Positions 38,502 to 48,663 of a stretch of 64,000 bases of DNA are shown in pieces; positions within the stretch are counted from its first letter, which is position 1, and the number at the start of each line of letters is the position of its first letter. The notes under the pieces are model-generated. The model saw only the letters and a program-made list of their open reading frames with translations. It had not been told where the DNA came from and did no database searches. This DNA is from Brochothrix campestris FSL F6-1037 (GTDB taxonomy: Bacteria > Bacillota > Bacilli > Lactobacillales > Listeriaceae). The position numbers and the translations under genes were made by a program. Location of the stretch: NCBI RefSeq assembly GCF_000525915.1, contig NZ_AODH01000013.1, positions 1 to 64,000 on the forward strand, in the 5' to 3' direction.

Positions 38502-39770
38502 TTATTTGAAAAAGAAACGGGTAATGTCGTTCCATGTAACGAGCACCATCAATAACATTAGCAGTGCAAACCCAATTACAGTAACAAGACCTTCTTTTTT
38601 AGAGTCTAGCGGTTTACGGCGAACTGCTTCTACAATTAAGAAGAGTAAGCGCCCACCATCTAGCGCTGGTATTGGTAATAAGTTAATAATACCTAGGTTA
38701 ATACTTAAGACGGCACCCCATTGCAAGAGCATAATTGCCCCATTGCTGACAACTGTTGCGGTGCTTTGGTAAATATAGACCGGTCCGCCAAGGCTATCTA
38801 ATGAAAAGCCACCAGAGACCATGTTTTTAAGTGACACAAAAATTTGTTTAAACCAGAAAACAGTTTGATCAACACCATAGTTTAATTTCGCGCTAATCGT
38901 ACTATCTTTTGGTGCCATTACACCAATTTGGCCCACTTTTTCGGTATCTTGTGTTACTTTCTTCGGTGTAATCGTAATATTTTTAACTTCCCCATCTCGT
39001 TCGAGTGAAAAAGCAAGTTCCTTTTGTGGATTTGCACGAACGATGGTTGTCATGTCTGTCCATGACTCGATTTTTTCACCATTAATTGTTTTAATAACAT
39101 CATCTGCTTTAACACCAGCTATTGCTGCTGCTGAACCAGACTGAACCTCACCCATTCTCGCATCATCGGTCGGCACGCCACCAGAAGCGAAGGCAAACAC
39201 GATGAACAGGAAGAATGCTAAAATAAAGTTGAAGAGTGGCCCCGCTGCAATGGTCATAAAACGATGCCACCATGATTTCGAGTTGAATTGACGGTCGAGC
39301 GGCGCAATCGCGCGTGTTGTATGACCATCTACCATCTCACAATTACGGGCAACGGGATAAGTGACTACGGTTTCGCTCTCATCGCCTAAGACGATTCCAC
39401 GAACAAATAGGTCCTTTTCTAAATCCGCAGCTGCGACTTCAATCGGTTCAATGTTTGGATATTTATCAAGGTTGGATGTCATAATTTGACTTACTTCGCC
39501 AGCCTCATTAAACATTAAACCCACGCGATAACCTGGCGTTAAGACAACGGGTTCGTCATCTTGCCCCGCCATTTGCACGTAGCCCCCTAACGGAAGTAAG
39601 CGTACAGTATACAATGTTTCTTTTTTCTTATATGAGAATATTTTCGGACCGAAGCCGATGGCAAACTCTCGTACCAAAATCCCTGCATTTTTAGCAAAGA
39701 GGAAATGGCCGAGTTCATGGAAGAACACAAGTAAGCCAAAGACAACGATAAATGCTAGTATATTTTCCAT
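38502..39770 (-). CDS. rseP: Site-2 zinc metalloprotease RseP/RasP
   Basis: Intramembrane protease that cleaves anti-sigma factors and leftover signal peptides, 422 aa. The active-site HELGH lies in the first membrane helix (FFHELGHFLFAK, about residue 18). A PDZ domain (about 200-280) follows, and the second catalytic motif NLLPIPALDGGRLLF lies in the third helix. Four membrane helices are visible. AAGGAG lies before the ATG. It is co-directional with cdsA and proS. Confidence 0.96.
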   Translation of the reverse strand: MENILAFIVVFGLLVFFHELGHFLFAKNAGILVREFAIGFGPKIFSYKKKETLYTVRLLPLGGYVQMAGQDDEPVVLTPGYRVGLMFNEAGEVSQIMTSNLDKYPNIEPIEVAAADLEKDLFVRGIVLGDESETVVTYPVARNCEMVDGHTTRAIAPLDRQFNSKSWWHRFMTIAAGPLFNFILAFFLFIVFAFASGGVPTDDARMGEVQSGSAAAIAGVKADDVIKTINGEKIESWTDMTTIVRANPQKELAFSLERDGEVKNITITPKKVTQDTEKVGQIGVMAPKDSTISAKLNYGVDQTVFWFKQIFVSLKNMVSGGFSLDSLGGPVYIYQSTATVVSNGAIMLLQWGAVLSINLGIINLLPIPALDGGRLLFLIVEAVRRKPLDSKKEGLVTVIGFALLMLLMVLVTWNDITRFFFK

Positions 39771-39935
39771 TTGTCACTCCTTCTGATTAGCAATGCTTCT
39801 GCACCGCGCGATCGAATCTAAATTTAAGGTCATTCGTTTACAGGTAACGGATGTACATCGTGTTGTTGCGAATTATGCAGCTGCTACAGTTATTCCCCTA
39901 ACGTTCCCCCTATTTAGAGTCATTTCTCCTCGTGC

Positions 39936-40724
39936 TTACATAAATTGTAAAATAATCATCATTGGGAACACAAATAACCAACTATCAAAGCGATCATATA
40001 AACCACCGTGTCCTGGTAAAATCTTACCCGAATCTTTAACGTCACAATAACGTTTAACGGCTGACTCGACTAAGTCCCCACATTGACCGACAATCGATAA
40101 GACAATCGTACCGATAATAATATGAATCAGGCCGACATCGATTGGAAAAATCAATGTATAAGCAACTGCTACGATCGTCGCAATTAGGGTTCCGCCAATT
40201 GATCCTTCAATTGTTTTATTCGGTGAAATTGTCGGTGCTAATTTAGTTTTACCAAATTTTCGTCCGACAAAGTAAGCAAAACTATCGGTTAAAATAACGA
40301 TTAAAATCGCAAATACAATCAGGTTTAAACTCTCGTTTCGAATCGTCAAAAACGAACGGAAACCAGCTGCGATATATAACGTTAAAATAATCCCTAAGGC
40401 AGCTTGCGCAACATTGACCTTATCAGCAGATAAGACACTTGCAGTTAAGTTTAGCATCACGATAACGGACACAATTAAGATGAAACTAATGTTATAATCT
40501 GCTAAATATGTCACAGCTTCATTTGGCAATAAGATAACCCAGCCTAATAAAAAGAGCAGGATACTATCGATTGCAACCAGAGAGCGTTTTTGCATGCGAA
40601 TCACTTCGCCAATGGCAATCGTTGTAATAATGTACATCAAGGCTTGAAAGGCGTTCCCACCAATGACAAGAAATGGTACAAATACAGCTAATGCCACGAT
40701 TGCTGTAATAATACGTGTTTTCAT
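39936..40724 (-). CDS. cdsA: Phosphatidate cytidylyltransferase (CDP-diglyceride synthase)
   Basis: Multi-pass membrane enzyme making CDP-diacylglycerol from phosphatidic acid and CTP, about 262 aa. It has eight or so helices and the family signature near the end: SPNKTIEGSIGG, then DVKDSGKILPGHGGLYDRFDS. The start is uncertain: ATG at 40724 has GGAG 13 bases away, while a GTG at 40736 lies almost on top of the same GGAG. It lies 24 bp after uppS in the standard uppS-cdsA-rseP order. The 165-bp gap after it, before rseP, holds no gene. Confidence 0.95.
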   Translation of the reverse strand: MKTRIITAIVALAVFVPFLVIGGNAFQALMYIITTIAIGEVIRMQKRSLVAIDSILLFLLGWVILLPNEAVTYLADYNISFILIVSVIVMLNLTASVLSADKVNVAQAALGIILTLYIAAGFRSFLTIRNESLNLIVFAILIVILTDSFAYFVGRKFGKTKLAPTISPNKTIEGSIGGTLIATIVAVAYTLIFPIDVGLIHIIIGTIVLSIVGQCGDLVESAVKRYCDVKDSGKILPGHGGLYDRFDSWLFVFPMMIILQFM

Positions 40725-40748
40725 TTTATTGTTCACACTCCACTTTTT

Positions 40749-41517
40749 TTACTTTGAAATGCCGCCAAAGCGACGTGTACGGTGTTGATATGTTGCCACG
40801 GCCTCTGTCAAATCGGCTGCATTAAAATCAGGCCAATGTTTGTCGACGAAGTAAAATTCGCTGTAAGCAATTTGCCAGAGCATAAAATTACTGACGCGCA
40901 TTTCACCACTCGTGCGGATTAATAAATCCGGTTCGGGATAAGAAGATGTCATTAAATGCGCTGCTAGTCTTTCCTCTGTTAACTGTTCGACTGTCCCATT
41001 TTCAGCGAGCAACTCACGCATTGCTGACTGCGCTGCTGAGATTATCTCAGCACGACCGCCATAATTTAAGGCGAAGTTCAACACGAGTCCGGTATTATTT
41101 TTAGTTGTTTCCATTGCTTGTTTTACCACATTTTGCGTTTGCAGTGGTAAGGCGTCATGATACCCCATGACATTGACACGAACGTTTTCAGCCATTAATT
41201 CAGGCATAAATGTATCAAAAAAATCGACGGGTAATTTCATTAAAAATTGGACTTCATCGGTTGGACGTTTCCAATTTTCAGTTGAAAAGGCATATAAGGT
41301 TAACACCTCGACACCAAGTTTACTCGCTGCCATCGTAATTTTTTTTCACGGTGTCCATGCCCTCTTTATGACCTGCAATTCGGGGTAACAAACGTTTGTT
41401 TGCCCAACGACCGTTTCCGTCCATAATAATTGCGATGTGTTGCGGTATCTTGTCTGTCGTTAGCTGTTGAGGTAAGGCTTTCGTTCCGTTTGTTTTTTTA
41501 AATAGTTTATTAAACAT
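40749..41517 (-). CDS. uppS: Undecaprenyl diphosphate synthase (one frameshift)
   Basis: cis-Prenyltransferase that makes the C55 lipid carrier for cell-wall synthesis. The first part has [15 protein letters not shown] with the catalytic Asp. The second has [12 protein letters not shown] and [23 protein letters not shown]. The break is in an A8 run at 41339-41346. Removing one A restores [14 protein letters not shown] and a 255-aa protein, the usual length. The gene is essential, so the shift is probably an error. ATG at 41517 has GGGGG eight bases upstream. Confidence 0.94.
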
Positions 41518-41660
41518 AGTTTATCCCCCACAAGGTTTTTATGCAAAACCTAACTTATTGTTCTCGTTAATCATACCAAAATAAGACGTATGATGCATGA
41601 TTTAGTGGCGAAACTTAGCCAATTATTAGTGTTTTATCATAATCGGACCCGTTTTCTAAT

Positions 41661-41710
41661 CAAATAGCCGACCAAACACCAAAGAACGAGTGGTGGATGG
41701 CCGGCTATGC
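41661..41710 (-). terminator. Long hairpin after frr
   Basis: An inverted repeat with outer arms ATAGCCGGCC/GGTCGGCTAT and inner CCACC/GGTG pairing lies just past the frr stop. The T-tract is weak (TATTTGATT), so it may be a partial terminator or an mRNA-stabilising structure between frr and uppS. Confidence 0.45.
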
Positions 41711-41719
41711 GTTTTAACG

Positions 41720-42277
41720 TTAAACAGACATAATCTCTTCTTCTTTATCTTTTGTTATGCTGTCGATTTTTTTAATACTTGCATCCGTATATTTTTGAAT
41801 ATCATCTGATAATGAACGCAACTCATCCTCAGTAATACCGCCTGCTTTTTCGCCTTTTTTAAGCTCATCGTTCGCGTCACGACGGACGTTACGTACTGAT
41901 ACTTTTGCGTTTTCAGCTTCAGCTTTAACTTGTTTCGCTAAAACTTTACGACGTTCTTCAGTTAAGGCTGGAATTGTTAAACGAATGACTTCGCCATCGT
42001 TTGAAGGTGTTAAACCTAAATCTGAAGCGAAAATCGCACGTTCAATTTCAGTTAATGTGCCTTTATCAAATGGTGAGATGAGTAAGACGCGTGCTTCTGG
42101 TACTGAAATAGAAGCTAATTGATTTAAAGGTGTTTGCGCACCCCAGTATTCAACCGTAATACGGTCTAAGATTGATGTGTTGGCACGGCCAGCACGGATG
42201 TTTGCTAATTCACGTGTTAGCGCATTTTCTGCACCTGTCATACGCTCTTTTGCTGAGTTTAAAATTTCTTTTGACAT
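41720..42277 (-). CDS. frr: Ribosome recycling factor
   Basis: Splits post-termination ribosomes together with EF-G, 185 aa. Diagnostic stretches are [28 protein letters not shown] and [18 protein letters not shown] at 42277 has GGGGG ten bases upstream; the longer frame reads into pyrH. It begins directly after the pyrH stop, so the two are likely co-translated. Confidence 0.96.
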   Translation of the reverse strand: MSKEILNSAKERMTGAENALTRELANIRAGRANTSILDRITVEYWGAQTPLNQLASISVPEARVLLISPFDKGTLTEIERAIFASDLGLTPSNDGEVIRLTIPALTEERRKVLAKQVKAEAENAKVSVRNVRRDANDELKKGEKAGGITEDELRSLSDDIQKYTDASIKKIDSITKDKEEEIMSV

Positions 42278-42278
42278 T

Positions 42279-43004
42279 TTAATATTTCCCCCTAACAGTT
42301 GTTCCGATTTTTTCGCCCATAGCGGCACGTTTAATGTTACCATATTCGTTTAATGAGAATACGACTAATGGGATATCGTTGTCCATACTTAATGATGAGG
42401 CAGTTGTATCCATTACTTCAAGTCCACCCGAGATAATATCAAGGTATGATAATTCTTCGTATTTCGTTGCAGTTGCATCTGTTTTAGGATCGGCAGTGTA
42501 TACACCATCGACGTTGTTTTTACCCATTAAAATAACATCTGCTTCAATTTCTGCTGCGCGTAATGCTGAGGTTGTATCTGTTGAGAAGTAAGGGTTACCC
42601 GTACCCGCTGCAAAGATGACCACACGGCCTTTTTCTAAATGACGAATTGCTCGACGACGAATATAAGGTTCCGCAACTTGACGCATTTCAATCGATGTTT
42701 GAACGCGTGTCGGTACACCAACGTTTTCAAGTGAATCTTGTAATGAAAGTGAGTTCATGACTGTCGCTAACATGCCCATATAATCGGCGTTTGCACGGTC
42801 CATTCCCATTTCGCTACCAATTTTACCGCGCCAAATATTGCCGCCACCACATACAATTGCGACTTCAATCCCTAACTCGATAACTTCTTTCACCTGTTTA
42901 GCAATAGAGTTGACAACGGTTGGGTTAATCCCAAAACCTTCTTCGCCTGCTAATGCTTCACCGCTTAATTTTAATACGACACGTTTATATTTAGGTGTAT
43001 TCAT
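42279..43004 (-). CDS. pyrH: UMP kinase
   Basis: Phosphorylates UMP to UDP, 241 aa, bacterial amino-acid-kinase-fold type. Visible motifs are [28 protein letters not shown], and the nucleotide-binding region [25 protein letters not shown] is six bases before the ATG. It lies between tsf (separated by a terminator) and frr (1-bp gap). Confidence 0.97.
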   Translation of the reverse strand: MNTPKYKRVVLKLSGEALAGEEGFGINPTVVNSIAKQVKEVIELGIEVAIVCGGGNIWRGKIGSEMGMDRANADYMGMLATVMNSLSLQDSLENVGVPTRVQTSIEMRQVAEPYIRRRAIRHLEKGRVVIFAAGTGNPYFSTDTTSALRAAEIEADVILMGKNNVDGVYTADPKTDATATKYEELSYLDIISGGLEVMDTTASSLSMDNDIPLVVFSLNEYGNIKRAAMGEKIGTTVRGKY

Positions 43005-43049
43005 TGTTAACCTCCGCTCAATTTTGCAATCGATTTATTGATATTCTTT

Positions 43050-43074
43050 AAAAAAAGGGGAGCTAATGCTCCCC
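43050..43074 (-). terminator. Terminator of tsf
   Basis: A GC-rich stem GGGGAGC/GCTCCCC is followed on the minus strand by seven T. A second inverted repeat (AATTGTGAACT/AGTTCGCAATT, about 43106-43144) lies between it and the tsf stop. Confidence 0.88.
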
Positions 43075-43170
43075 CCAGACAACCTATCCATGATATAGGT
43101 TTATTCAATTGCGAACTAATGCTAAGTAGCGCCAGTTCACAATTCGTCTGGTTAACTACGCGACACGTAA

Positions 43171-44055
43171 TTAGTTGTTGATTTGGTTCATAACTTCTTC
43201 TGCAAAGTTTTCTTCGCGTTTCTCGATACCTTCACCGACTTCGTAACGTACGAAGCTAGCAACTTTAGCACCTTTTTCTTCAACGAATTTACCAACAGTC
43301 AAGTCTGGGTTTTTTACGAATGGTTGATCTAATAAGCTAATTTCAGCTAAGAATTTGTTTAAACGACCAACAATCATTTTTTCAACGATGTTAGCAGGTT
43401 TACCTTCGTTTAATGCTTGTTGTGTTAACACTTCTTTTTCGTGAGCAATTTCTTCTGGGGCTACTTGATCACGAGAAACATATTTAGGGTTTACAGCTGC
43501 GATGTGCATTGCAACATCTTTAGCGACAGCTTCATCCGTTGTTCCTTCAACGATAGTTAAAGAACCGATACGGCCACCCATGTGTAAGTATGAACCGAAT
43601 GAATCTGCATCAGTTTTGCTCATGATGACAAAACGGCGTAATGATAATTTTTCACCAATTTTGTTCATTGCAGAAGTAATGTATGTTTCAACTGTTTCGC
43701 CAGGGTTGATTTCTGATGCTAAAGCAGCAGCTAAATCAGCTGGTTTTGCAGCTAATAAATGTTTTGCTAAGTCGTTAACAACTGTTAAAAATTCTTCGTT
43801 TTTCGCAACAAAGTCAGTTTCAGCATTAACTTCTAATAAGACAGCGTCGTTGCCGTCTACTAATACGTTAGTAAGACCTTCAGCAGCGATACGATCTGAT
43901 TTTTTAGCAGCTTTTGAGATACCTTTTTCGCGGAGGTAATCGATTGCAGCGTCGATGTCACCTTCTGTTTCAACTAAAGCTTTTTTACAGTCCATCATGC
44001 CTGCACCTGTTTTTTCACGTAATTCTTTTACTAAAGCAGCACTAATTTGAGCCAT
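43171..44055 (-). CDS. tsf: Elongation factor Ts
   Basis: Guanine-nucleotide exchange factor for EF-Tu, 294 aa. The start [22 protein letters not shown] and the motif [11 protein letters not shown] are diagnostic. GGAGG lies nine bases before the ATG. It follows rpsB, with a terminator-like hairpin in between, the widespread rpsB-tsf pair. Confidence 0.97.
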   Translation of the reverse strand: MAQISAALVKELREKTGAGMMDCKKALVETEGDIDAAIDYLREKGISKAAKKSDRIAAEGLTNVLVDGNDAVLLEVNAETDFVAKNEEFLTVVNDLAKHLLAAKPADLAAALASEINPGETVETYITSAMNKIGEKLSLRRFVIMSKTDADSFGSYLHMGGRIGSLTIVEGTTDEAVAKDVAMHIAAVNPKYVSRDQVAPEEIAHEKEVLTQQALNEGKPANIVEKMIVGRLNKFLAEISLLDQPFVKNPDLTVGKFVEEKGAKVASFVRYEVGEGIEKREENFAEEVMNQINN

Positions 44056-44103
44056 TGTATGTTTCCTCCTAGGATAAATGTCTTTTTTTATTTTTTTTCT
44101 TTA

Positions 44104-44146
44104 AAAAAAAGGTGATAAACAATTCAATCTGCTTATCACCTTTTGT
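44104..44146 (-). terminator. Terminator-like hairpin between rpsB and tsf
   Basis: A 12-bp stem AAAAGGTGATAA/TTATCACCTTTT is followed on the minus strand by several further T. It lies 20 bp after rpsB and should lower the tsf to rpsB mRNA ratio. Confidence 0.8.
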
Positions 44147-44166
44147 TGTTCGGAACGTTTTAGAAA

Positions 44167-44895
44167 TTAGCCTTCTACAGTTTCAGAAACTGTTTCTTCA
44201 ACTACTTCTTCTTGTCCTTGTTTAGTTTCGATGATAGCGTCAGCCATGCGACCTGTTAATAATTTAACAGCACGGATTGCATCATCGTTTGCAGGGATAA
44301 CGTAATCGATTTCGTCAGGATCACAGTTTGTATCAACGATACCAACGATTGGAATATTAAGTTTACGAGCTTCTTGAACTGCGATACGTTCTTTACGAGG
44401 ATCAACGATGAATAATGCATCAGGAATATCTTGCATTTCTTTGATTCCGCCTAAGAAACGTTCTAATTTTTCTTGTTCTTTCTTAAGTAAAACAACTTCT
44501 TTTTTAGGTAATACGTCAAACGTACCATCTTCAGCCATTTTTTCGATGTCTTTCAAACGACGTACACGTTTTTTGATAGTACCAAAGTTAGTTAATGTTC
44601 CACCTAACCAACGGTGGTTAACGTAAAATTGACCTGAACGAATCGCTTCGTCTTTTACTGATTCTTGTGCTTGTTTTTTAGTACCTACGAATAATACGCG
44701 GCCACCGTCTTCAGCGATTGATTTAACAAAGTTGAATGCTTCGTCAACTTTTTTCACTGTTTTTTGTAAGTCGATGATGTAAATACCGTTACGTTCTGTG
44801 AAGATGAATTTTTTCATTTTTGGGTTCCAACGACGAGTTTGGTGACCGAAGTGAACGCCTGCTTCTAATAATTGTTTCATTGAAATAACTGCCAT
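44167..44895 (-). CDS. rpsB: 30S ribosomal protein S2
   Basis: Ribosomal protein S2, 242 aa. Diagnostic segments are [39 protein letters not shown] and [23 protein letters not shown]. The tail is acidic ([14 protein letters not shown]), common in Lactobacillales. ATG at 44895 has AGGAGGG nine bases upstream. A strong promoter and a leader of about 127 nt precede it. Confidence 0.97.
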   Translation of the reverse strand: MAVISMKQLLEAGVHFGHQTRRWNPKMKKFIFTERNGIYIIDLQKTVKKVDEAFNFVKSIAEDGGRVLFVGTKKQAQESVKDEAIRSGQFYVNHRWLGGTLTNFGTIKKRVRRLKDIEKMAEDGTFDVLPKKEVVLLKKEQEKLERFLGGIKEMQDIPDALFIVDPRKERIAVQEARKLNIPIVGIVDTNCDPDEIDYVIPANDDAIRAVKLLTGRMADAIIETKQGQEEVVEETVSETVEG

Positions 44896-45022
44896 GATGT
44901 TATTCCCTCCTGTGGTTTTATTATTTTTGCGAAAAAATCGCCCTCTATAAACATCAACTATACCGGGAACCATTTCCTTTGGTACCACCCTGCATATCAA
45001 TTTATATGTGATTTTAACAACA
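44896..45022 (-). promoter_or_regulatory. Structured leader of rpsB
   Basis: The untranslated leader holds several short stems: CATAT/ATATG (about 44997-45012), GGG...CCC around ACCA/TGGT (about 44966-44991), and GCGA/TCGC (about 44931-44942) close to the ribosome site. Ribosomal protein operons often carry autoregulatory leaders, so feedback by S2 is possible. No tested fold supports this. Confidence 0.4.
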
Positions 45023-45028
45023 TTAGTA

Positions 45029-45057
45029 ATTATAGCATGTCTGTTTTATGATTGCAA
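45029..45057 (-). promoter_or_regulatory. Sigma-A type promoter of rpsB
   Basis: On the minus strand: -35 TTGCAA (45052-45057), 17-bp spacer, consensus -10 TATAAT (45029-45034). The predicted start is near 45022. Confidence 0.82.
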
Positions 45058-45144
45058 GGCTTTCTAACAGCCTTTTTAGAAAAAAAAGGGTCTTTACTTT
45101 CACAAGGGCTCTGTTGCACAAATCTTATGACGAATACAACTGCC

Positions 45145-47840
45145 CTATTTCTGCACGGCTTTCTGGCGTAAAATCAGCGGTAAAATACCCCCGTTACGAT
45201 AATAGATTACGTCGATTAAACTATCAAATCTTACAATGGCTTGAAATTTCAGGATTTTCTCCCCTTGCGTAGCCGTTACTTCGACCATTTCACGAACACC
45301 TGCTGTATCATCAATCGCAATATCAAACACTTCGTCGCCGTTTAATCCGAGCGACGCTGCTGATTGTCCATCAATAAATTGCAACGGTAAAATACCCATT
45401 AACACAAGGTTAGAACGATGAATTCGTTCATAGCTTTCAGCAATTACGGCTTTAACACCGAGTAATTTCGGCCCTTTCGCTGCCCAGTCACGGCTCGACC
45501 CCATTCCATAATCTTTACCCGCAAGTACAACCAATGGTGTTTGTGTCTCTTTATAACGCATTGCAGCATCATAAATTGATGAGACCTCAGCTGTTGGCCA
45601 ATAGGTAGTATAGCCACCTTCTGTGCCCGGTGCAACCTTGTTGCGAATCCGAATATTAGCAAAGGTACCACGCATCATCACCTCGTGGTGACCACGTCGT
45701 GAGCCATACGAGTTAAACGAACGAATTGGTACGTCATGCGCTCTTAAATAAAGGCCTGCCGGTGTATCTTTTCCGATGGCACCAGCTGGTGAAATATGGT
45801 CGGTTGTCACTGAATCGCCAAAGTAAGCTAATACACGTCCACCGCTAATCGGTTGTATTGGTTCAATTGCCATTTGCAACGCATCAAAGAATGGCGGATT
45901 TGCAATATAAGTTGATGTTTCATCCCAGTTATAGGCAGCCTCATCAGTTGTTTCAATTGCGTTCCACACCTCATTGTCATTAAACACTTGTGCGTATTGT
46001 TTGCTGAATATTTCTGGTGTTACAACGGTTTTCACTAATGCCTCAACCGCTGCTTTATCCGGCCAGAGGTCACGCAAGTATATTGAAGTGCCGCTTTGAT
46101 CTGTTCCGAGCGCTTCCGTTTCAAAGTCAAAGGCAGTCGTTCCCGCTAAAGCATAGGCCACCACGAGCGGTGGTGAAGCCAAGTAGTTCGCCTTCGTTAA
46201 CGGGTGAATCCGACCTTCAAAGTTACGGTTACCACTTAAGACCGACGATACGAGTAAGTCTTCGCGTTGAATGGCCGCTTCGATTTCAGGCAATAACGGA
46301 CCGGAGTTCCCAATACAGGTCGTACAGCCATAACCAACGAGGTTGAAACCGAGTTGATCCATATAAGGCGTTAAGCCCGCATCATCTAAATAAGCCGTCA
46401 CTACTTTTGATCCCGGCGCTAACGAGGTTTTAACGTAGCGTGGCACTTTCAAGCCAAGTTCAACGGCACGTTTCGCAATCAAACCTGCGCATAATAACAC
46501 ATACGGATTTGACGTGTTCGTACAAGAGGTAATGGCAGCAATCGCCACAGCGCCTGTCGGCATCGCTAACGTTTCACCATCATCAAACGTAATCTGCGCT
46601 GTCTTTTGCGTCTCGGCTGCGCTTAAACCGAAACCTTGATTTCCGACCGGTGCTTGCAAAGCGGTTTCAAACGCCGTTTTCATCTCTGTCAAGGGTATTA
46701 AGTCTTGCGGACGCTTTGGTCCCGCTAAGTTCGGCATGATTTCTGCCAAATCAATCGTCACACTCGAACTGTAAGCAATTGTTTCTGTTGTATCATGGAA
46801 CAGATGATTGTCTTTTAAATAGCGTTCAATCACGTTTATTTTAGCTTGCTTTCGTCCTGTTAGGGCTAAATAAGCTAATGATTCGGCATCGACTGGGAAA
46901 AAGCCACAGGTTGCTCCGTATTCAGGTGCCATGTTGGCAATCGTTGCTCGATCAGACAAGGTTAAGCTTGCTAATCCTGCCCCGGTAAACTCAACAAACT
47001 TACCGACAACACCATGTTGACGTAGCACTTGTGTCACTTTTAAGGCTAAGTCAGTTGCGGTCGCACCGGCTGGCAATGCGTTTAATAAAGTGACGCCGAC
47101 AACTTCGGGCACAGGGAAGTACGACGGTTGACCGAGCATCCCTGCTTCTGCTTCAATTCCGCCAACACCCCACCCCAGTACACCTAAGGCATTAACCATC
47201 GTCGTATGCGAATCGGTGCCGACGAGTGTATCTGGATACAAGACCGTGCCTTGTTCAGTCGTCTGTTCAAACACCACCCGCGCTAGAAATTCTAAGTTAA
47301 CTTGATGTACAATACCCGTTGCTGGTGGCACTGCTTGATAATTATCAAAGGCATTCTGGCCCATTTTAAAAACTCATAGCGTTCTTGGTTGCGTTTAAAC
47401 TCCATCACCATATTCCGTTGCAACGCTTCATGCGTCCCGTACGTATCAACCTGAACCGAATGGTCAATCACTAAATCAACTGGCACTTCAGGGTTAATTG
47501 CTTCAGGATTCCCCCCCAGTTGTTTGAGGGCATCGCGCATTGCTGCTAAATCAACCACCGCAGGTACACCGGTGAAATCTTGTAAAATAACCCGAGCTGG
47601 TTTAAACGGCACTTCGCCGGATTGGTCGGTCGGTTGCCACTGCGCTAATGTTTGTACATGTTCTTCCGTAATGATTAAGCCATCGTGTTGTCGTAACACC
47701 GATTCGAGTAACACACGAATGCTGTATGGCAATGTGGTAACATCGCGCAGCTGCGCCTCGCAATAAGCCGCAATATCAAAATATGTGTATTCTTCCCCAT
47801 CGACCATTGTTTTTGCTACAAATTGCTCATTGTTTAACAT
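45145..47840 (-). CDS. acnA: Aconitate hydratase (one frameshift)
   Basis: Citrate-isocitrate isomerase with a 4Fe-4S cluster, 898 aa after repair. The cluster ligands are in [13 protein letters not shown] and [14 protein letters not shown]. The swivel domain has [23 protein letters not shown] and [16 protein letters not shown]. The frame breaks near 47362-47366. Here one base appears missing (KWAR should read KWAQNAFDNY), unlike the A-run insertions elsewhere. The start at 47840 gives the expected N-terminus. No citrate synthase or isocitrate dehydrogenase is adjacent, and many lactic acid bacteria have an incomplete TCA cycle. Confidence 0.95.
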
Positions 47841-47990
47841 CGAATACCCCCATTTTCACCGCTTTATTTTCTGTCAGAATAATAAGAAAATTCTGTTCAG
47901 AATAAATGCGCCCGTTGTGTTACTGACGCTTATCTACTCCTTACTATAGCCTTCTTTCTAACATAAGTAAATTAGATTGTATTTTAAAAT

Positions 47991-48013
47991 AGAGATAAGT
48001 TTTACTTATCTCT
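47991..48013 (-). other. Perfect hairpin between slt and acnA
   Basis: A 10-bp perfect stem AGAGATAAGT/ACTTATCTCT with a 3-nt loop is followed on the minus strand by ATTTTAAAAT. It lies between the slt-gene terminator and the acnA start, so it may be a second terminator, or part of the acnA promoter region. Confidence 0.45.
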
Positions 48014-48025
48014 ATACATTAGAAA

Positions 48026-48070
48026 AACAGCACCGATGTTTAACTAGTACTGTTAAACGTCTGTGCTGTT
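48026..48070 (-). terminator. Terminator of the lytic transglycosylase gene
   Basis: A long stem with arms AACAGCAC/GTGCTGTT and inner GTTTAAC/GTTAAAC is followed on the minus strand by five T. The stem begins within the stop codon of the transglycosylase gene. Confidence 0.85.
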
Positions 48071-48648
48071 TAGTTTTGTGCCAATTTTTTATACAGGTCA
48101 TAATAATATAAAATATCGGTCACATAAATATCAGAATGGTTATAATCGAAAATCGCCTTTTTGAGATGTTTGCGGTCGACGCTTGCCTTCGTTTTATCGA
48201 GGTAATTGGCTGTGCTAAAAACCGCATCACTAAGGTTCATCGGATCAGCTTTTCCATCCTTATCACCGTCAATTCCATAACCACCGTACTTGGCAATCAC
48301 ATCGAGATTGACTAAATCAGCGGCGGTGACGTCATCATTTTTACCTGGGTAATTCCATCCGACCCAGGTTAACGGTAAAAATTGCATTGGTCCTAACGCG
48401 CCTGCATTGGATACCATTGATTTTGATTGAGAGAAGTTCGTTTCAACACGATGAATCGCGGCCAATAAATACCAATCGACATCGTAAGCCTGTCCGGCTG
48501 CTTGATAAGTAGACACATATTTCGCAGGAATATGCCCTTTAATTTTCATTGCTTGTGATTGCCAAACGTTCCCAAAAAGTAACGCTAGAAAAACAGTTGC
48601 GAGTAAGAGAAAATCAAAAGCGCGTCCAGCTGTTTTTAACAGTTTCAT
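48070..48648 (-). CDS. Lytic transglycosylase, SLT/MltB-like
   Basis: A 192-aa secreted or membrane-anchored peptidoglycan lyase. One N-terminal hydrophobic helix (FLLLATVFLALLFGNVW) is followed by a lysozyme-like domain: LLAAIHRVETNF with the catalytic Glu, GALGPMQFLPLTWVGW, DVIAKYGGYGIDGDKDGKADP (with a Ca-binding-like DGDKDGKAD), and FSTANYL. ATG at 48648 has AGAGG upstream. It follows the SNF2 helicase gene and has its own terminator. Confidence 0.88.
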   Translation of the reverse strand: MKLLKTAGRAFDFLLLATVFLALLFGNVWQSQAMKIKGHIPAKYVSTYQAAGQAYDVDWYLLAAIHRVETNFSQSKSMVSNAGALGPMQFLPLTWVGWNYPGKNDDVTAADLVNLDVIAKYGGYGIDGDKDGKADPMNLSDAVFSTANYLDKTKASVDRKHLKKAIFDYNHSDIYVTDILYYYDLYKKLAQN

Positions 48649-48663
48649 TCGCTTCAACCTCTC

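Noticed and set aside
44960-45000. T-box riboswitch upstream of rpsB
   Set aside because: The AGGGTGGTACC word is present, but the predicted transcript starts only about 30-40 nt earlier, so stem I with a specifier loop cannot fit.
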